The notes beneath the pieces were generated by a model, which was given only the letters and a program-made list of their open reading frames with translations, was not told where the DNA came from and did not search any database. Shown here piece after piece: positions 47,102 through 60,200 of a stretch of 64,000 bases of DNA. This DNA comes from Bimastos eiseni (lineage: Eukaryota > Annelida > Clitellata > Crassiclitellata > Lumbricidae), in assembly GCA_959347315.1 (NCBI GenBank), contig OY365815.1:14613459-14677458 (forward strand), read 5' to 3'. The translations under genes and the position numbers were made by a program. The first letter of the stretch is position 1. The number at the start of each line of letters is the position of its first letter.

Positions 47102-47395
47102 CTGTGCTTCCCAGACTTTTTGTTGTAATGAACCATTGGAGGATTTTTCCATTGCAGCCGGACTAGTGCCCAATTTATTATTTTTCGTTTTCATTCACCT
47201 TAAATATGTATTAATAATTATTTAAATGCACGTTAGACAATTCTATTACTATATTGCCTTCTGTCATGATAGTCTTGTCAAGTGTTTTTTGCTATGAATT
47301 TTCAAAATTTCTGTGTTTATTCGCTTTGCAAAGTGTCAACTGAGGTTCGCAAACCGGCATTGGTTCACTAGCCACAGGTTGGGAAGCATTGCAGT
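47102..47395. mobile_element. Possible hAT-like MITE
   Basis: It begins TGTGCTTCCCAGAC and ends GGTTGGGAAGCATTGCA, related inverted ends of a non-autonomous hAT type (TGCTTCCCA/TGGGAAGCA). No clear 8-bp target duplication was found. Confidence 0.45.
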
Positions 47396-47452
47396 AGACT
47401 GACTACGGGCATAATTATCTGCTTAGCAGTTGGGCATTGTTCTGGAGCACGA

Positions 47453-47458
47453 AATAAA
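47453..47458 (+). terminator. Candidate polyadenylation signal AATAAA for CARMIL
   Basis: An AATAAA hexamer 1.6 kb after the stop codon, followed within 50 bases by T- and GT-rich sequence (GGGTTGTTGG). It lies beyond a possible MITE, so it is only a candidate. Confidence 0.25.
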
Positions 47459-48344
47459 CCTATTGAGGGTTGTTGGCAATTGTTCAATTTAAGTCAATCT
47501 TTTTGGGTCCTTATTTTTGAGTTGGACATTTCTAGTTTGTTGTTATGCTTTGTAAATGTAAAGATATACAGTTACAGCAGATATTTTGGCCCTATGCAGA
47601 GTCTCTACCAGTGAACAAAATGTATACACATAATTGTGGTGCATGCATACAAGTACTTGCACAATGATTGTACAGTCTAAATATACATGCATATCGTACA
47701 TTGTGTGTAGGGGCGTCCAGGTAGGGGGGTCCATAGGCGAATGCCTTCCAGTTTCAGGTGGGGGATACTTTTTGAGTATCAGAGAGGGGAAATAACTTGC
47801 TTTCCTGACACTTGAGAACTTGGGGTTTGCCTCCATCACTGGGGGGGGGAGGAGGTGGGGGAAATGACGCCCCTGATTGTAAGTGCATGTGCATCTGAGC
47901 ACTATGTGGTGTAAACGTTCAAACTGTCCCAGCACCGCTATAAGGGAGGGACACCAGCTTATTCTTCTGTGCTATATGAATTTTATCTGGTTAGTTTTGA
48001 CATCTGGTCAAAATCCAGGTGGTCAAGCCGGGGTTATGTGAATATTGAACATATATATATATATATATATCTCATTGTCTATTCATTTCTCCAGTATTCA
48101 TTGATTGATTCTTTCTGAGCATTTATGTAGCATCCGTTAAAGTACCTACTCAGAAGTAGTATGCAAATTATCTTGCTATATGTAAAATGCCTTGAAGTTA
48201 ATCACAACAGCATTTACTATGGCTATATGCAAGATAATTACATGTATTAAAAACGGTTGCTTTTAAATGGAAAATGACATTGAATTTTATTTGGTAGCTA
48301 CATTTGCTATATAGGTTTTATTTTCTGGGCCCCACTCGAGTTTT
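47459..48344. other. Intergenic
   Basis: Contains a G-rich run near 47840-47862 and a TA tract near 48051-48070. No gene. Confidence 0.5.
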
Positions 48345-48665
48345 CTCAACAATAATAAGAAGGCCAACAACTACATTGATGCCTCCTTGGGTCTGTCCCC
48401 GCCTACCTTCTGGCTCTCTGGACTAGGGTCTCCTCTATTCCGCACTGGGTTTCCCTTCATTCCTCTGCATGCAAACTTCTGGTGTGGTTCCCCACATGTG
48501 CTCTGCCACGATCCAGGAGCTTCGACTATGTGGGCCTTCCTTGTTGGACGGAGCTGCTCTCTCCTCCCATGCTGTCTTCTGGAAGCGCCTCAAGACTTTC
48601 CTTTTCTTTTTAGCTTTGTGTTGAGTCAGATTTGAGTGGCACTATATAAATGCTCCATTACAATT
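48345..48665 (+). mobile_element. LINE 3' fragment
   Basis: The end reads CTGGAAGCGCCTCAAGACTT (WKRLKT) then TCCTTTTCTTTTTAGC, as at 28540-28900. The tail is GAGTGGCACTATATAAATGC. The 82-codon open frame at 48387 is a remnant in the wrong frame. Confidence 0.65.
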
Positions 48666-49420
48666 ACATTGCTTAGTTGTGTGGCTTGCCTTGAACTTAT
48701 TTTATTAATGAAGAAATTTTGAGATGCCAGTAATAAAATGATATAAAATTAAATAACTAGTGATAATTATTTTACCATTTATTATTAATTCAAACACTGA
48801 ACAGAAAAAATAATCACCAAGTGGAAAAAGCAGTAAAACACTGGGCAAATGCTGTATACAAGTGAAAAAGCAAGTGCTTGGGGAATTCCTTCACCATCTT
48901 CTTTATATCCTACCATCTTCCAATAATTCATCACCTACATATCCCTCTCCTTCACCATCTCCCTTCTTTTCCACAATCCTTCTTCTCCCGGGCACCCTCC
49001 TTTTCCACCATGTCTCTCCTCCATGATCACCCTCCTTTCCAACTCCTCTTCCTCCTGCTGCTTCTCATTCATTTGTAACCAATCGGAGACTACCATTGTC
49101 CGTCGAGCCACACTAGCAGACACTGTGGCTCTCATCCAGACAAGACTGTCCCAGATGCAATCTTTGGGTGGGTTAGAAACACTTAAATATGTACAAAAGG
49201 AAAATATGTACAAAAGGAGAAGACTCAATCAAAAGCGGGCCTTCATCAAGTCAGGCAACCATCACAAAAGCAACAATAACGTACAGCATATTGATCAATC
49301 CTTTCACGAGTTCATTGATCTCAATGCAAAACAGACAAATGATGTAGTGGCAATTATAATACAATAGATTAAGGTCATTTAGAGTACTTGACAATGTATG
49401 GGCTACACCCAGACAGAGCC
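48666..49420. other. Intergenic
   Basis: A pyrimidine-rich stretch (48885-49080) and a 114-codon open frame at 49023 with no recognisable motif. No supported gene. Confidence 0.45.
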
Positions 49421-49541
49421 ATATATATATACACACATATATAATATATATATATAATTATATATATATATATAATATATAGCATTGCTAATGTCTATAG
49501 GGAATAACTGGACAAGCATTTTCCACACCATTCAAAGTGTG

Positions 49542-49579
<38 letters not shown>

Positions 49580-49590
49580 TATATACATAT
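49421..49590. repeat. TA microsatellites around a TIR-element fragment
   Basis: Two long (TA)n blocks flank GCATTGCTAATGTCTATAGG, GAATAACTGGACAAGC (about 49484-49545), which matches the left end and flank of the element at 51286. It is a truncated copy. Confidence 0.75.
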
Positions 49591-50394
49591 ATGGCACCTC
49601 TTACTATTACCTATCATCTTTAACAAATAGAATAACAAAATTGGGAAGTGTTATCTAAAACATGATGCATCTGACGACTAGTAAACATTGAATCTCCTGA
49701 ATACTGTATCTTGAAGAGGAGCTACATAAATGACATTACCCTACAGTATGACGACGCTTCACATTACCTGAAGCACTAATCTATTTAGAACAGTTTGGTA
49801 TATAGAAAACCTTAAGAGGCGCTATATAAAAAATTTCTACTTATTGATACAGCTTTGCACCTACCCTACGTAGGAATGAATTACAGTGCTTGACATATTA
49901 CCTATTAACAAATTTTTTAAAATTATACAATCATCAGCATCTCCTCCACTTGTGCTGTGGGGCGATGTATCCTGTGTCCCCCGCCAATATAATAGACCGT
50001 CTTTTGCAAGCGAGTTGTATTAAAGCAGTTACTAAGACATCAGCAGTTTAGATTTGGCACTAGCAGAACACAGCAACATCATCACACAATAAAACGAATC
50101 TAGATAACAGCAAAGAAGACTACAGAAAATTCACATCAATATTGACTAAGTCAAACCAAACACATAACAACTATCAGTTATATATATACATAATTACATA
50201 TATGTTTTCTGGCTCATATATATATATATATATATATATAAACAGCAAGCAGAAGCTACATACGTTCAAACAAAGGATTTATGTAAATTATTGAATCGGA
50301 AAGTGAATATCAGCATGGTAACAAAGACAAGTTCCACCAGAAAGCCACTATGTTCAAAATCTATCAGGTAACCATTATTTTAAACATGTTATGG
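49591..50394. other. Intergenic with tail fragments
   Basis: Two LINE-tail-like words (CTTGAAGAGGAGCTACATAA at about 49712, AAGAGGCGCTATATAAAA at about 49813) and a TA tract (50217-50240). No gene. Confidence 0.5.
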
Positions 50395-50775
50395 CAGGGG
50401 TATCAAATGTTTTACATTGGTGGACCAGTGGAAATATTGTTCAGCAGTGCCAAAGATGGGGCTAGGGTCTGGGAGATAGTTTGGTGCCCACTCCTATAAA
50501 ATTTTGCAAAACTAAATCATAAGAGGGCCGTTTAAGCGGTCTTTTAGCACACTTGTTTTGAGCTTCATTATCTAAACCTTTATAGCAGAGTGAGGAATCG
50601 GTATTGACTAACACAGCACAGAAATTTAATTTTGCTTCATATACAGCAGAAAATAACAAATCTGAACTTTTATTCTCAAAATTATGTGGTCTTTGTATGG
50701 ACAATGCTTCATGGGCCAGAAAACATTGTTGGCAGGCCAGATATGGCCCACAGTCCGGACTTTTGTCACACCTCA
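50395..50775. mobile_element. hAT-like MITE
   Basis: It begins CAGGGGTATCAAATG and ends GGACTTTTGTCACACCTCA. The inner parts are GTGGACCAGTGG and GGCCAGATATGGCCCACAGT. This is the layout of Charlie-type MITEs (CAGGGGT...GGGCC...GGCCC...ACACC). Flanking 8-mers do not match. A 104-codon minus-strand open frame inside has no known domain. Confidence 0.55.
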
Positions 50776-51285
50776 TTTAGGGTATGACTCACAAGCAATT
50801 AGGGTCTGACTGGATTCCTAAGTTATAAAATTTAGCCTTGACATGATCATCTTCTGACCACTTCAGGAACAGTTTCCCTAGTGTTTAAATGGACCTCAAG
50901 AATGGCCGGTAGTTGCAAATTTTAAATTCTACAAACCCACTTTATTGCCTTCTCATGAAACACTTTATGAGTAACTACAGCCAAAATTATGCCAAAAGTC
51001 ACACAAAACCTGAAAACACAGAATTTTAATCATTTTACCCACAGATGGTCAAATAACCATAAAGAACCAAGATGTCTCCACTCCTCAAACCTAGGTCTCT
51101 TCAGTTTATGCCACACAGTTTCTCTCAATGACACAATTACTTCAACTGCTTCAATGTAGAAAAAACGACTGACAGATCTAGTTGAATAGATGCAACCAAA
51201 GAAACATTTCATGACGATATCAATCAAATTAGCAAAAATTCTAAAGAAAAACAAAGCACAAGATGTAAAGCATTACTAATGTCTA

Positions 51286-51650
51286 TAGGGAATAACCGGG
51301 TAAACGTTTTCACACAAACGATTCAGAGTATTTGGGCGATAGATTTACCTGATATGGGCACCTAAAGAGAGTAACATTTTTTCTATATGTAAAGCTGCCC
51401 AGTTTCATGTAAAAAAAATGATTATTTCCTACCTAATCTTTCTTAAAGTTTAAGAATTTACTAGAGCCCCTCATAGAGCTTATTCTTAAAAGTTTTAGGC
51501 TAAATCTTAATTCATTAATACTTGTAGAGACAATAAGAAACAATAGAAGTGTAGAAATGCATTTGCAACTATACGTGTGTATAGTATTTGTCGAGACAAG
51601 TCGTTAAAAAAACTTTATAGTTTGCCAAGGCGATTTCCGGTTATTCCCTA
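51286..51650. mobile_element. TIR element, TAGGGAATAACCGG family (365 bp)
   Basis: A perfect 14-base terminal inverted repeat, TAGGGAATAACCGG at 51286-51299 and CCGGTTATTCCCTA at 51637-51650. The right end is shared with 11890-12586, and a left fragment lies near 49484. No coding capacity and no obvious target duplication. Confidence 0.78.
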
Positions 51651-51939
51651 AATTACTAAAGCTGTTGTCAGGTCTTCACTCAGAGATTACAAAAAATGTT
51701 TTGTTGTTCAAATGCAAAGTGATGATCTGTGTCCATAAGGATTCTTTGGCTTGCATCCTTCTCCACCTCTTTCAACATCATGCAATCATTCAGTAATAAC
51801 TCGAAGTATCTATTCACCTCCCGATATATGCTATAAAGTATAAACAGTATTCAGATAGTGCTTTTGAGAGGCTGTTCAAAAATCAGATTGTTTTTAATTT
51901 TAAAAGTACAGTAATCATATAGGCAAGTTCTGTACCATT

Positions 51940-52230
51940 ATCTGGGGGGGAGGTAGAGTAATGGATAATACGCTGGTGTACAGAGCTGAGGAATTAAGTC
52001 CGCTTTCTTTATCCCTCAAAGACTGACTAGCTCTTCTTTCACTAGGTGGAGGGCTAAAGTAGACGCATAACATGATGGACGCCTTGCATGGCTGCTGACA
52101 GTTAAATTCACCTCCTGTAAAAACTAGTCATCATTCGTTCAATATATATTACTCAATATATATAACTATACTTGTAATTACACTGAGGTTTGTCATTTTG
52201 AAAATTAAATGAAGATATTATTGTATTATA
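51940..52230 (+). mobile_element. tRNA-derived SINE, fuller copy
   Basis: The head GGTAGAGTAATGGATAATAC (A-box region) is followed by GAGGAATTAAGTCCGCTTTC (B-box region). The body GCATGGCTGCTGACAGTTAA and AACTAGTCATCATTCGTTC is shared with 18755 and 44440. It ends AAATTAAATGAAGATATTAT. Confidence 0.72.
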
Positions 52231-54090
52231 TAAATTATTAGGCATGCAGAGCATGCATGTCTGCACTAAAAATCAATAAAGCAACATCAAATAATGAAGT
52301 AATCCAAGCAAGTATCAAAATATTCTTAAACAGATAAAATTTAGATAAAATGAAACAAAAACAATAATCAGTTACAAGTGCAGAAAGAGGAAACAAGGAG
52401 AGCGAGAGACATAGATGTCGAGAAAGACATAGCAAACTATGAACTAGATATATAACAATTCCTTTTACTACAGCAAAATAAAGCACAAAATACTGCATAC
52501 ATTATGCAACCAACAGAGAAATACTAGAAATGTGATTTAACGTGCAGACAATAACTGAATACTTGAAAAATGAATAGCCTAAAACATCTCCACCAAAATC
52601 CAATATAAATTTATCTGCAGTCATTTGAGCAAACTGTCTATGCATCAACTGTTTGTTCTTCTGAACCTCAGCAACATTTAGTCTATCGAGCACTGCTCTT
52701 GAGATGTACGCCACTAACATGGCATGATATTCAGTTACACAGATACGGATGTCGCCAGAAGAAGTCATTTCCTATTTAAGTGGTAAACTGTCACACAAAA
52801 AAGTGCCCAAAAAATCTGCCTAAACATTTACATGAAACGGAATAAACTCGATGGCAGTAACAATGCCTCCATGTCCCATGTATTATGTAGGACAGGCATT
52901 CCCTTCCAAGATCCTTGGGACGTTGATCCAGCAGTCGACGAATCCTAAGGCCCTGGACATCGGGGTGGGAGGGGTGGTGCACTGCAATGAGTCTATACTG
53001 CATGCTCAGATAAACAAGAGTCTCAACTGCAGTAGGGAAAGAAATAATTACACAACCATTAACACAAATGGCACCAATGATTTTGAGCATCGTATAAGCC
53101 CAAGAGGAGCTGCATACTTGTCTGGTCACATTACACATATTCACAATTTAAAAGAAGAATTGGATTTAAAACTTAAAATTAAAGAAAAGAGCCAACTACA
53201 AATTAGCAGATCAGCAAATACAGGGAATCCAAGGAGTTGCCATTATACACAAACTATCTCTAACAAATGTGAGAATGCAGACCCAAAAAAATAATTAGCT
53301 GCCAAAATTTGGTAGTGAATTGATCAGCAAGAGGATAATTTGAAAATTTTTCTCCAGGATAATCTTTCTCAATGAACAATATCCACAATTATTCTTACAG
53401 TTGTCAAAATTTGCATAAATACACAAACCTCACCAACGAGCTACTGCTAAACAAATTCTGTAAAAACTTCTCTGCAAACTACTACTGCTTTCCATAACAG
53501 TCTCAATAGTTACACACATCAATAAACTGTTTTGTTTATAAAGATGCAAAAAATTAAATATAAAATGAGTTTAAAGCAGATCAATGTACGGAACGCTAGT
53601 AAATTGAAGAAAACAGTAATACTGTGAAGAAAATCAATAATAGTCATACACTCAAATGACTGCATTTCTCTCATCACACTCAAAGCTCAATAATATTTAC
53701 AGATTTTGTGCACAGCAAGTGCAGCACATCTTTTCAAAACACTGGTATTGCATTTACACAGGTTCACAGTGACAAGAAGTGCTTATATCAAAGAGAAACT
53801 TGTATTTTTAGTACACGATACTCACACTAAACGTAAATTAAAGAAATTCCAGGATAGTTAAATCCAACAACCAGTACTGCAAACCTGATTGCCATGCTTA
53901 CAATCTTGATATTGACAAAAAATGTAACAAAAAGCATATCAAGTTAAAGGAACATAGGAAAAACTAGCATACACTCCAGTCAAGTTCTTTCCAAACACAA
54001 AAAATAACTTCATCTGAATTTGTTAAACACAGGCACATTTCTTCGCATCCACATCGCGGCTTTATCGTTGCCACTGGCCGTCGGCCGTGT
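52231..54090. other. 3' flank / possible 3' UTR of DEGS1
   Basis: Downstream of the DEGS1 stop on the minus strand. A GC-richer patch at 52890-52990 lies inside opposed open frames (147 codons plus strand from 52851, 117 codons minus strand from 53144) that I cannot assign. No clear minus-strand AATAAA was seen close to the stop. Confidence 0.4.
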
Positions 54091-54261
54091 TCACTCGTCT
54101 TTTGCTCGATCGGCCTCATCATCGATGGGATTTGGGATTCTCTTTCGCTTGACCCTAGAATAAGGACCAACCTCTGGATCCATTATGAAATCCCAGATGA
54201 CTTGGACCCAGGACGTATGACATGGAAGGTTCTCATAGAACTCCGGTGCTATCTTTCTCAC
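54091..54261 (-). CDS. DEGS1: DEGS1 exon 3 (stop codon)
   Basis: Encodes [20 protein letters not shown], then [20 protein letters not shown] and an acidic end, with TGA at 54093-54091. LPxxxSWxxVxxDFxMDxxxxPYSRxKR is the family C-terminus. Acceptor TGATTTAG. Confidence 0.96.
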   Translation of the reverse strand: MRKIAPEFYENLPCHTSWVQVIWDFIMDPEVGPYSRVKRKRIPNPIDDEADRAKDE

Positions 54262-57200
54262 CTAAATCATGAAATATGAATGACCATTTAAAACATAGTA
54301 CATTTTTATAACTGTCAGTTGGCTTTTACATAAACTTCTAGCAATACATCTTAATAAAATAAGTGATATTTGTATGCACTTTCAAACTATTCTGATCTAA
54401 GCTCATCACTGTTGAAATGGTGAATAAAATGTAAATTTGTCAAATTTATTCTCACTGCTACAGATAACCGATTTCAGTATTGTTCCTGCTAATATTAGCT
54501 CTAATTATGTTAAAGATATTTTCGACAAGATCCTGTTAGGTATAAATGCATAAGACCATTTATATAGCGCCTTACAAGAACCTCACAATGGCGCTAAGCA
54601 CAGTAGATCTACACAGACCAAAGCAGATCTAAACAGATGCAACACAAGAAATGTCTAAAAATGTTTCCTGAGCAGCAACTGGTACAATGCTACAAAATGA
54701 TAATTGAACACTGTTCCAGTATGATGGACCATTGATGGTCCAATGCAATAGAAGGCAGTCTGTATAATCTGTGCTGCTGGCAAGGTGAATAAAAAGGATT
54801 TTTTTAGAAATTATACTATGCTGAGAAAAACCGAGTTTTGTATTTTGTTCCATAACATATAAACCTTAATTCTGCTAAAAGTAGTGTAATATTTATGCAA
54901 GTCTTAGTATGGTAGAAAACACAAATATTCTTATATTAAATTTTTTCTGAAGCCTGTGCTGTATTCTGCTCCCAGACTATACTAGTGTCCAATTAGTTTG
55001 ATGTCAAGCAATATAATTATGCTTTGGCCAAATTAGTATCATATGCTTGTAGACATTAGTCATAAACATCAACAGAGCATGACAGTCTTTTGGTAGCAGG
55101 TTGGCTAGTGCCAGCTGCACCGGCCATGCAGCCATGCCCACGTGGGAGGGACACATTTTAGTCCGATTAATGTGGGTAGGTGGTAAAAGATTACATTGAG
55201 CAATTTTTTAGTCTTCTTACACTTCCACCCTCCTCAACCCCCATCTGGTCTTCAGGAGAAACCCTTCATGCAAAAATTATTGGGATCCGTCTAAGTTCAT
55301 AAAACCAAGCAATATTAATGCATTTATTTACTCTAGCAATATGTACAGCATCTTGTCATGTTAAGTATCGAATTGTATCTTAATTTATATAGCACCTCTT
55401 ATATATAACTGTTCAGAGGCACTGTAGAGTAGCTCAGCATGGAAACCCTGTGTGGCATGGAAATCCTGTGTAGCATGGAAACCCTGAGGAAAAAGAAACG
55501 CCTTTAAAGAGTGAGAGGCCGATGGAGAGAGACCAGTCATTAGTGTTTGCACTTTCTACCATACTAAGAAATGGAGGAAGGTCATTCCAGGTAGCTGAAC
55601 CCACAACAGCAAATGCCTGGTCTTGGGCCACGGCAACCTTAGTCCTAAGAACAAAAAGATCAAGATGACCATCAGAATCTTAGCATCGTTGGATGACATC
55701 AACAAATACTACAAAGGCACCACAAAATGCCTTCACCAAGTCTTCCAAACTTTCATTTAAACAATGAGACAAATTTAATTTCAACAAAAGTTAGTCAAGT
55801 GGCGATTAATTTAATAATTATTCAAGTGATGTTGCAAACTACAATGAATCTCTGAACTAACGTAACATTGGAATTACGACTTCACTAACGGTTTGGTTTC
55901 TCTAACATATTCACTTGAAAAGAATAATAAGTTGTTTTGCCACCAAGTCCTAAAGAAACGAGCGACTTGCGGTCCAGGACACCTCATAGGCATGTATGTA
56001 GGTATGTACATATGCTTATTATACATGTATATACATTCATGTATACTAAACATAGCGTGCATCCATAATTAAATCTTGATACTCAATTACCTTTTCTCTC
56101 ATTTGTCTCAAAATACACTGATCAATACACAAAATATGAAAGAGTTATACACATCACTCAGGCTGCAACACCACATGTAGGCTAAAGTAGAATGGTAGAG
56201 CATTGCACGTGAAACTCAATAAACTATTAATACACAGGTGGGCATGGCCATCGATTTATACCAATCCATCAGGTATTTGCATTATTAAAATGTAAGAAAT
56301 GACGCATTCTGGACATTAATTTTTACGTAACTTCAACAGCCTTATAAAAACAATCACTGTGAAATCTTTCCGTGCAAAGACGTACAGGAACCCAACACAG
56401 CTATTGATCAGTTGATACTATGCAGAAATTGTATATCAATTTCTTGCAAATGCTATTATGACCTCATCAGTATGTATAAAATGATGGCATCCACCCAGAC
56501 AGTCACCGGTGGCCATGCAGCCCAGAATTAAATCGTGTGTTGAACACGTGTAGCCTTCAGGCCACAGGTGACACGACACATCAGCCGATTTTATTTGGAT
56601 CAGAGCAACAAATTTGACACTGGTGATATGAATCAATGCGACTGTGCAGGCATGCACTTAACAAGAAAAACATAGAATACAATACATCGAATGGATTCAA
56701 AAACTGGGCACATGGAAAAGTTACTCAGCGTATACAAATACCACAATTGATTTCTTGCTCTCCCAGTCAAATACCCTTGTCATCTCTGCAGATGACTTTA
56801 ACCTGCTCCCTTCTAAGGATATCTTTGGTTGGGTTTTATCTGGAGTTTGCTGACCAGTCCTTTTATCTGGCTTGCATCAGTTTTGTTACCCAGATTACTC
56901 TAATCCTATTAACTAATTTCTCGTTGCCTTATCACGACTGCTAAGACATCTGCTGTGTAATTGCTCATTGTGATTGTTTTGTAATTATACAGTTTTTGAT
57001 TGTTCATATAATTATGATGCCTCTGCAGTGCGTTTACAAGCAGTTCAATAAAGTTTATTTATTCATTCTGAAACGTTTGATATCGTCCTTCTTCCAACAT
57101 TATTTGCTCAGAAGTGCACTCGGCGCAATTGCAATTGTACTGCAGAGCAATTGTGAGCAGAAGACCTGCACAAGGTCCCTACACAGTGACTTCCAGGACA

Positions 57201-60200
57201 AGGGTTTAACCCGCTCACACAGTGCAAACTGAGTGTTACGGGCCGACCACTCTAACCAATCGGCCACTGTGCCACACAAAGTAGTATAGACTTACTTATC
57301 AACTTAACAATTGACATTAACAAATACATGAAAGCGATATATTACCTGAGGCAGCTTTGATCCGGGTATGTTCGGAAAGTCGTGGTGCTCGTTGTGGTAA
57401 CCGACATTAAAGGTGATGCAGTTGAGGAGACCATAGTAGGAGTACGTTTCATATCCCTTCTTGAACATGTAGTGCTCGGATATGAAATGGCCGGCCACCG
57501 GATGCAGGCCCATAGCCAGAAATGTCCCACCCGCAAGATAGACGAGCGGCCTCCAGCCCAAAAAGTAGCAGAGAACAGCATCAAAGAACAGCTGGGCAGA
57601 AAAGTTGTACAGCTCAAGCATCGTGAGCGGCTTAGGTCTGAGCATGAGCGGTCGAAATGTATAGAAAACCGGTTGCAGAATAACCCAGAGAAACTTTGTG
57701 AAAGTGCGGTCAAACAACCGTCCCTCTAACTTTGATGGTATGTCCACGTCCATTTCCTCGTCGCCTTGGTACTTGTGGTGTTCCAGGTGGTATTTTTTGA
57801 AGACGACTGCATATGGAATACCAAGGATGAGGTTGCCAAATATGGCGAGGCAGCGGTTGGCCACTGGACGCGAATGACCGAATGCCAGATTGTGGGAGAT
57901 TTCATGGATTGCGAGGGTCATGCTGTGGTTGATGACTCCACCCCAGAAGTAGCCAAAAAAAGCAAGCGTCAGCAGGGAAGCATTGCGAAGGAGATAAGCG
58001 GAGAAGAGCTGAACGATCACCATGCCAACGACAATGTACTTTAGACTGTGATCCGGCCCCATCAACTCCTTGACTTCTGGATACTTTGCTGCAGATCAAC
58101 ACCAAGCAAAGAGAATAGAATATAGATTGAAAACAAAACGAGATCAAGCAGCATAGACTTATCGCAAGATTAATGAATGTCTGCACAACTCGGTAATCCA
58201 ATTTCCAATATATTTGCACGATAATTATAATATATAATTGCTTAGTGGTCACATGGTTTTGAGCACTTGCCTCGACGTAAAGAGTTTCCGATTGAAACGT
58301 GCCTAGCAAGAACCTCGAGACATTATTCAAGCAAAACTACTCAAAATAATATTAGGGGCCGTCCACATATTACGTATGCAGGGAGGGGAGGGGGTTTCAA
58401 ATCTAGGGCCCTTTGCGTACGGGTGTGTATGGTGGGGGTCGTAAAAATATGTATGTACGGAAATATAATTGTCTAATTATGATGTCCACAATACAGAATA
58501 TGAAAATCAGAACTGTTAACCTAATCACAGACTATACTCCTGCTTAATCAATTTTAGGTAGCATTAAAATGGTTTCAAATGCAAGTGTTGTTAGTGTTTC
58601 TTCATAACTGATAACAAATTTAGGCTGTTAAATATGATGCTAACAAAAATAAATAGCCTGTGGTAAAATCAAAGTCTTATAGATGTTTTAGCTATTTAAA
58701 ATTTGCAGTGGGGAGGTAGAGCTCAAATATACGTACGCATGGGAGGAGGGGATCCATGAAATGTATGCGGTGCAACAGGGGGAGGGGGTCCGAAAATCCA
58801 ATTTTTGCATACGTAATATATTAATGGGCCCTTACTGCTTGGTGCCTATAGATTCTTATCATTTTTATAATTATTTTCTTACCCGATGTAGAAACAGGAG
58901 CTAAAGATAAAGTTGGGAGTAAAATGTATAGATATGAAAAATCAAGCGTCATCACAGGTTTCACAACCCTCTCGTAATGAGTCTATGCGTGCAGTGGCAT
59001 CGTTACGCTCAACAGATATGGAAGAAAGTTGAAAAAGGTAGTTAGTCACTCATTATTATTGTCATAACTAACATTTTTTTATGTAGACAAGGGCACACAG
59101 AATAGCAAATCCAAGGCACAACTAACCAGTGACCAAAAAGCTGTTAGATATCCAAATGTTACAGTGTCAATAAGAAATTTAGTGAGTTTCCTAAAGGGCA
59201 AGAAAGATTTCAAGTATTGGACAATAAATTGATAATCTGTTCCATTGCTTAGAAGCAGCAACATAAATGCACAAGGATCCATGACACTGTGCTACATCAA
59301 GGTTCAAAACCCAAAGACACATACCAGATGATCATCACAGGCTGCATGGCGAAATTTAATTTGTGACGGTAGTATTGGCTGAAATGTAGATAAGAGTGGA
59401 CGGGTTAATAGACAAGAAGGCCAGTTAGAACCTTATTCTATATAATGCCACTCCTATCCATGATGGGCTCTCTCCCTCAGTTTTACTGCATCCATCAACC
59501 AGTCCTGCAGCATCCAGCTAAGTCTCCTCTCGTTCGCCTTCTCTCCATTCTTCCCCCCATGATGGTCCTCAGAAGTCTTCATCTTGCTAAATAGCAACAT
59601 TGCTTGGATTTCTTATCACAAGAGGACATCTGGCAACAGAGTTTTAACAACTGCCAGCTTAACGAAAGCTGCACTATGGCCCTGCAACTAGCAAAATAAA
59701 TTAGTGCATTATTTAAATGGCATTAAATGTAAATTGCAGATAATACATGTACCACACTCTCCTTACAACACTAAGAAGGGTTGAGCAATCCATTAAGCAA
59801 GCCTTGGGGTAGCTATAGGCATGAAGCGTTAAGTGTCGGTGTACTCATCACGACTGAGGTTGCTAGGAGGAGAGCAGGAATTTTGAGCTGAACTCGAACT
59901 TCTACGCAGGAGGGAATTTTAATCCGTGACCTCTAGAGTAAAAGTCCACCACGCTAACAGAAAAGAGCAGCCCAATATGACACTTAACGGATTTCAAATT
60001 TAGTCACAGTCATAATGAGGTGGACAGTGTTTAAAGTAGCACATAGGGGGCTACATAACTAAGTATATATATTTATGAGCAAGTGTACATACATATACAT
60101 ACAATCAACATACAATGTACATACATGACATGTGCAATTGAACAAATGTACATGCATCAGTGTGCAGACAACAATGTACACAATACATAATTCTCTTAAA

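Larger units (their letters stand above)
54262..57345 (-). other. DEGS1 intron 2
   Basis: A 3.1-kb intron. It holds a minus-strand LINE tail at 54545-54640 (TAAGGCGCTATATAAATGG), a LINE C-terminal fragment at 55370-55640 and a SINE at 57100-57275. The remainder (55640-57100) is unrecognised. Confidence 0.65.

Noticed and set aside
52791..53294. Opposed 147-codon (+) and 117-codon (-) open frames downstream of DEGS1
   Set aside because: No motif, low-complexity ends and no splice or start context. Most likely 3' flank or repeat.
57382..58044. Plus-strand open frames of 115 and 92 codons over DEGS1 exon 2
   Set aside because: Shadows of the desaturase exon on the opposite strand.
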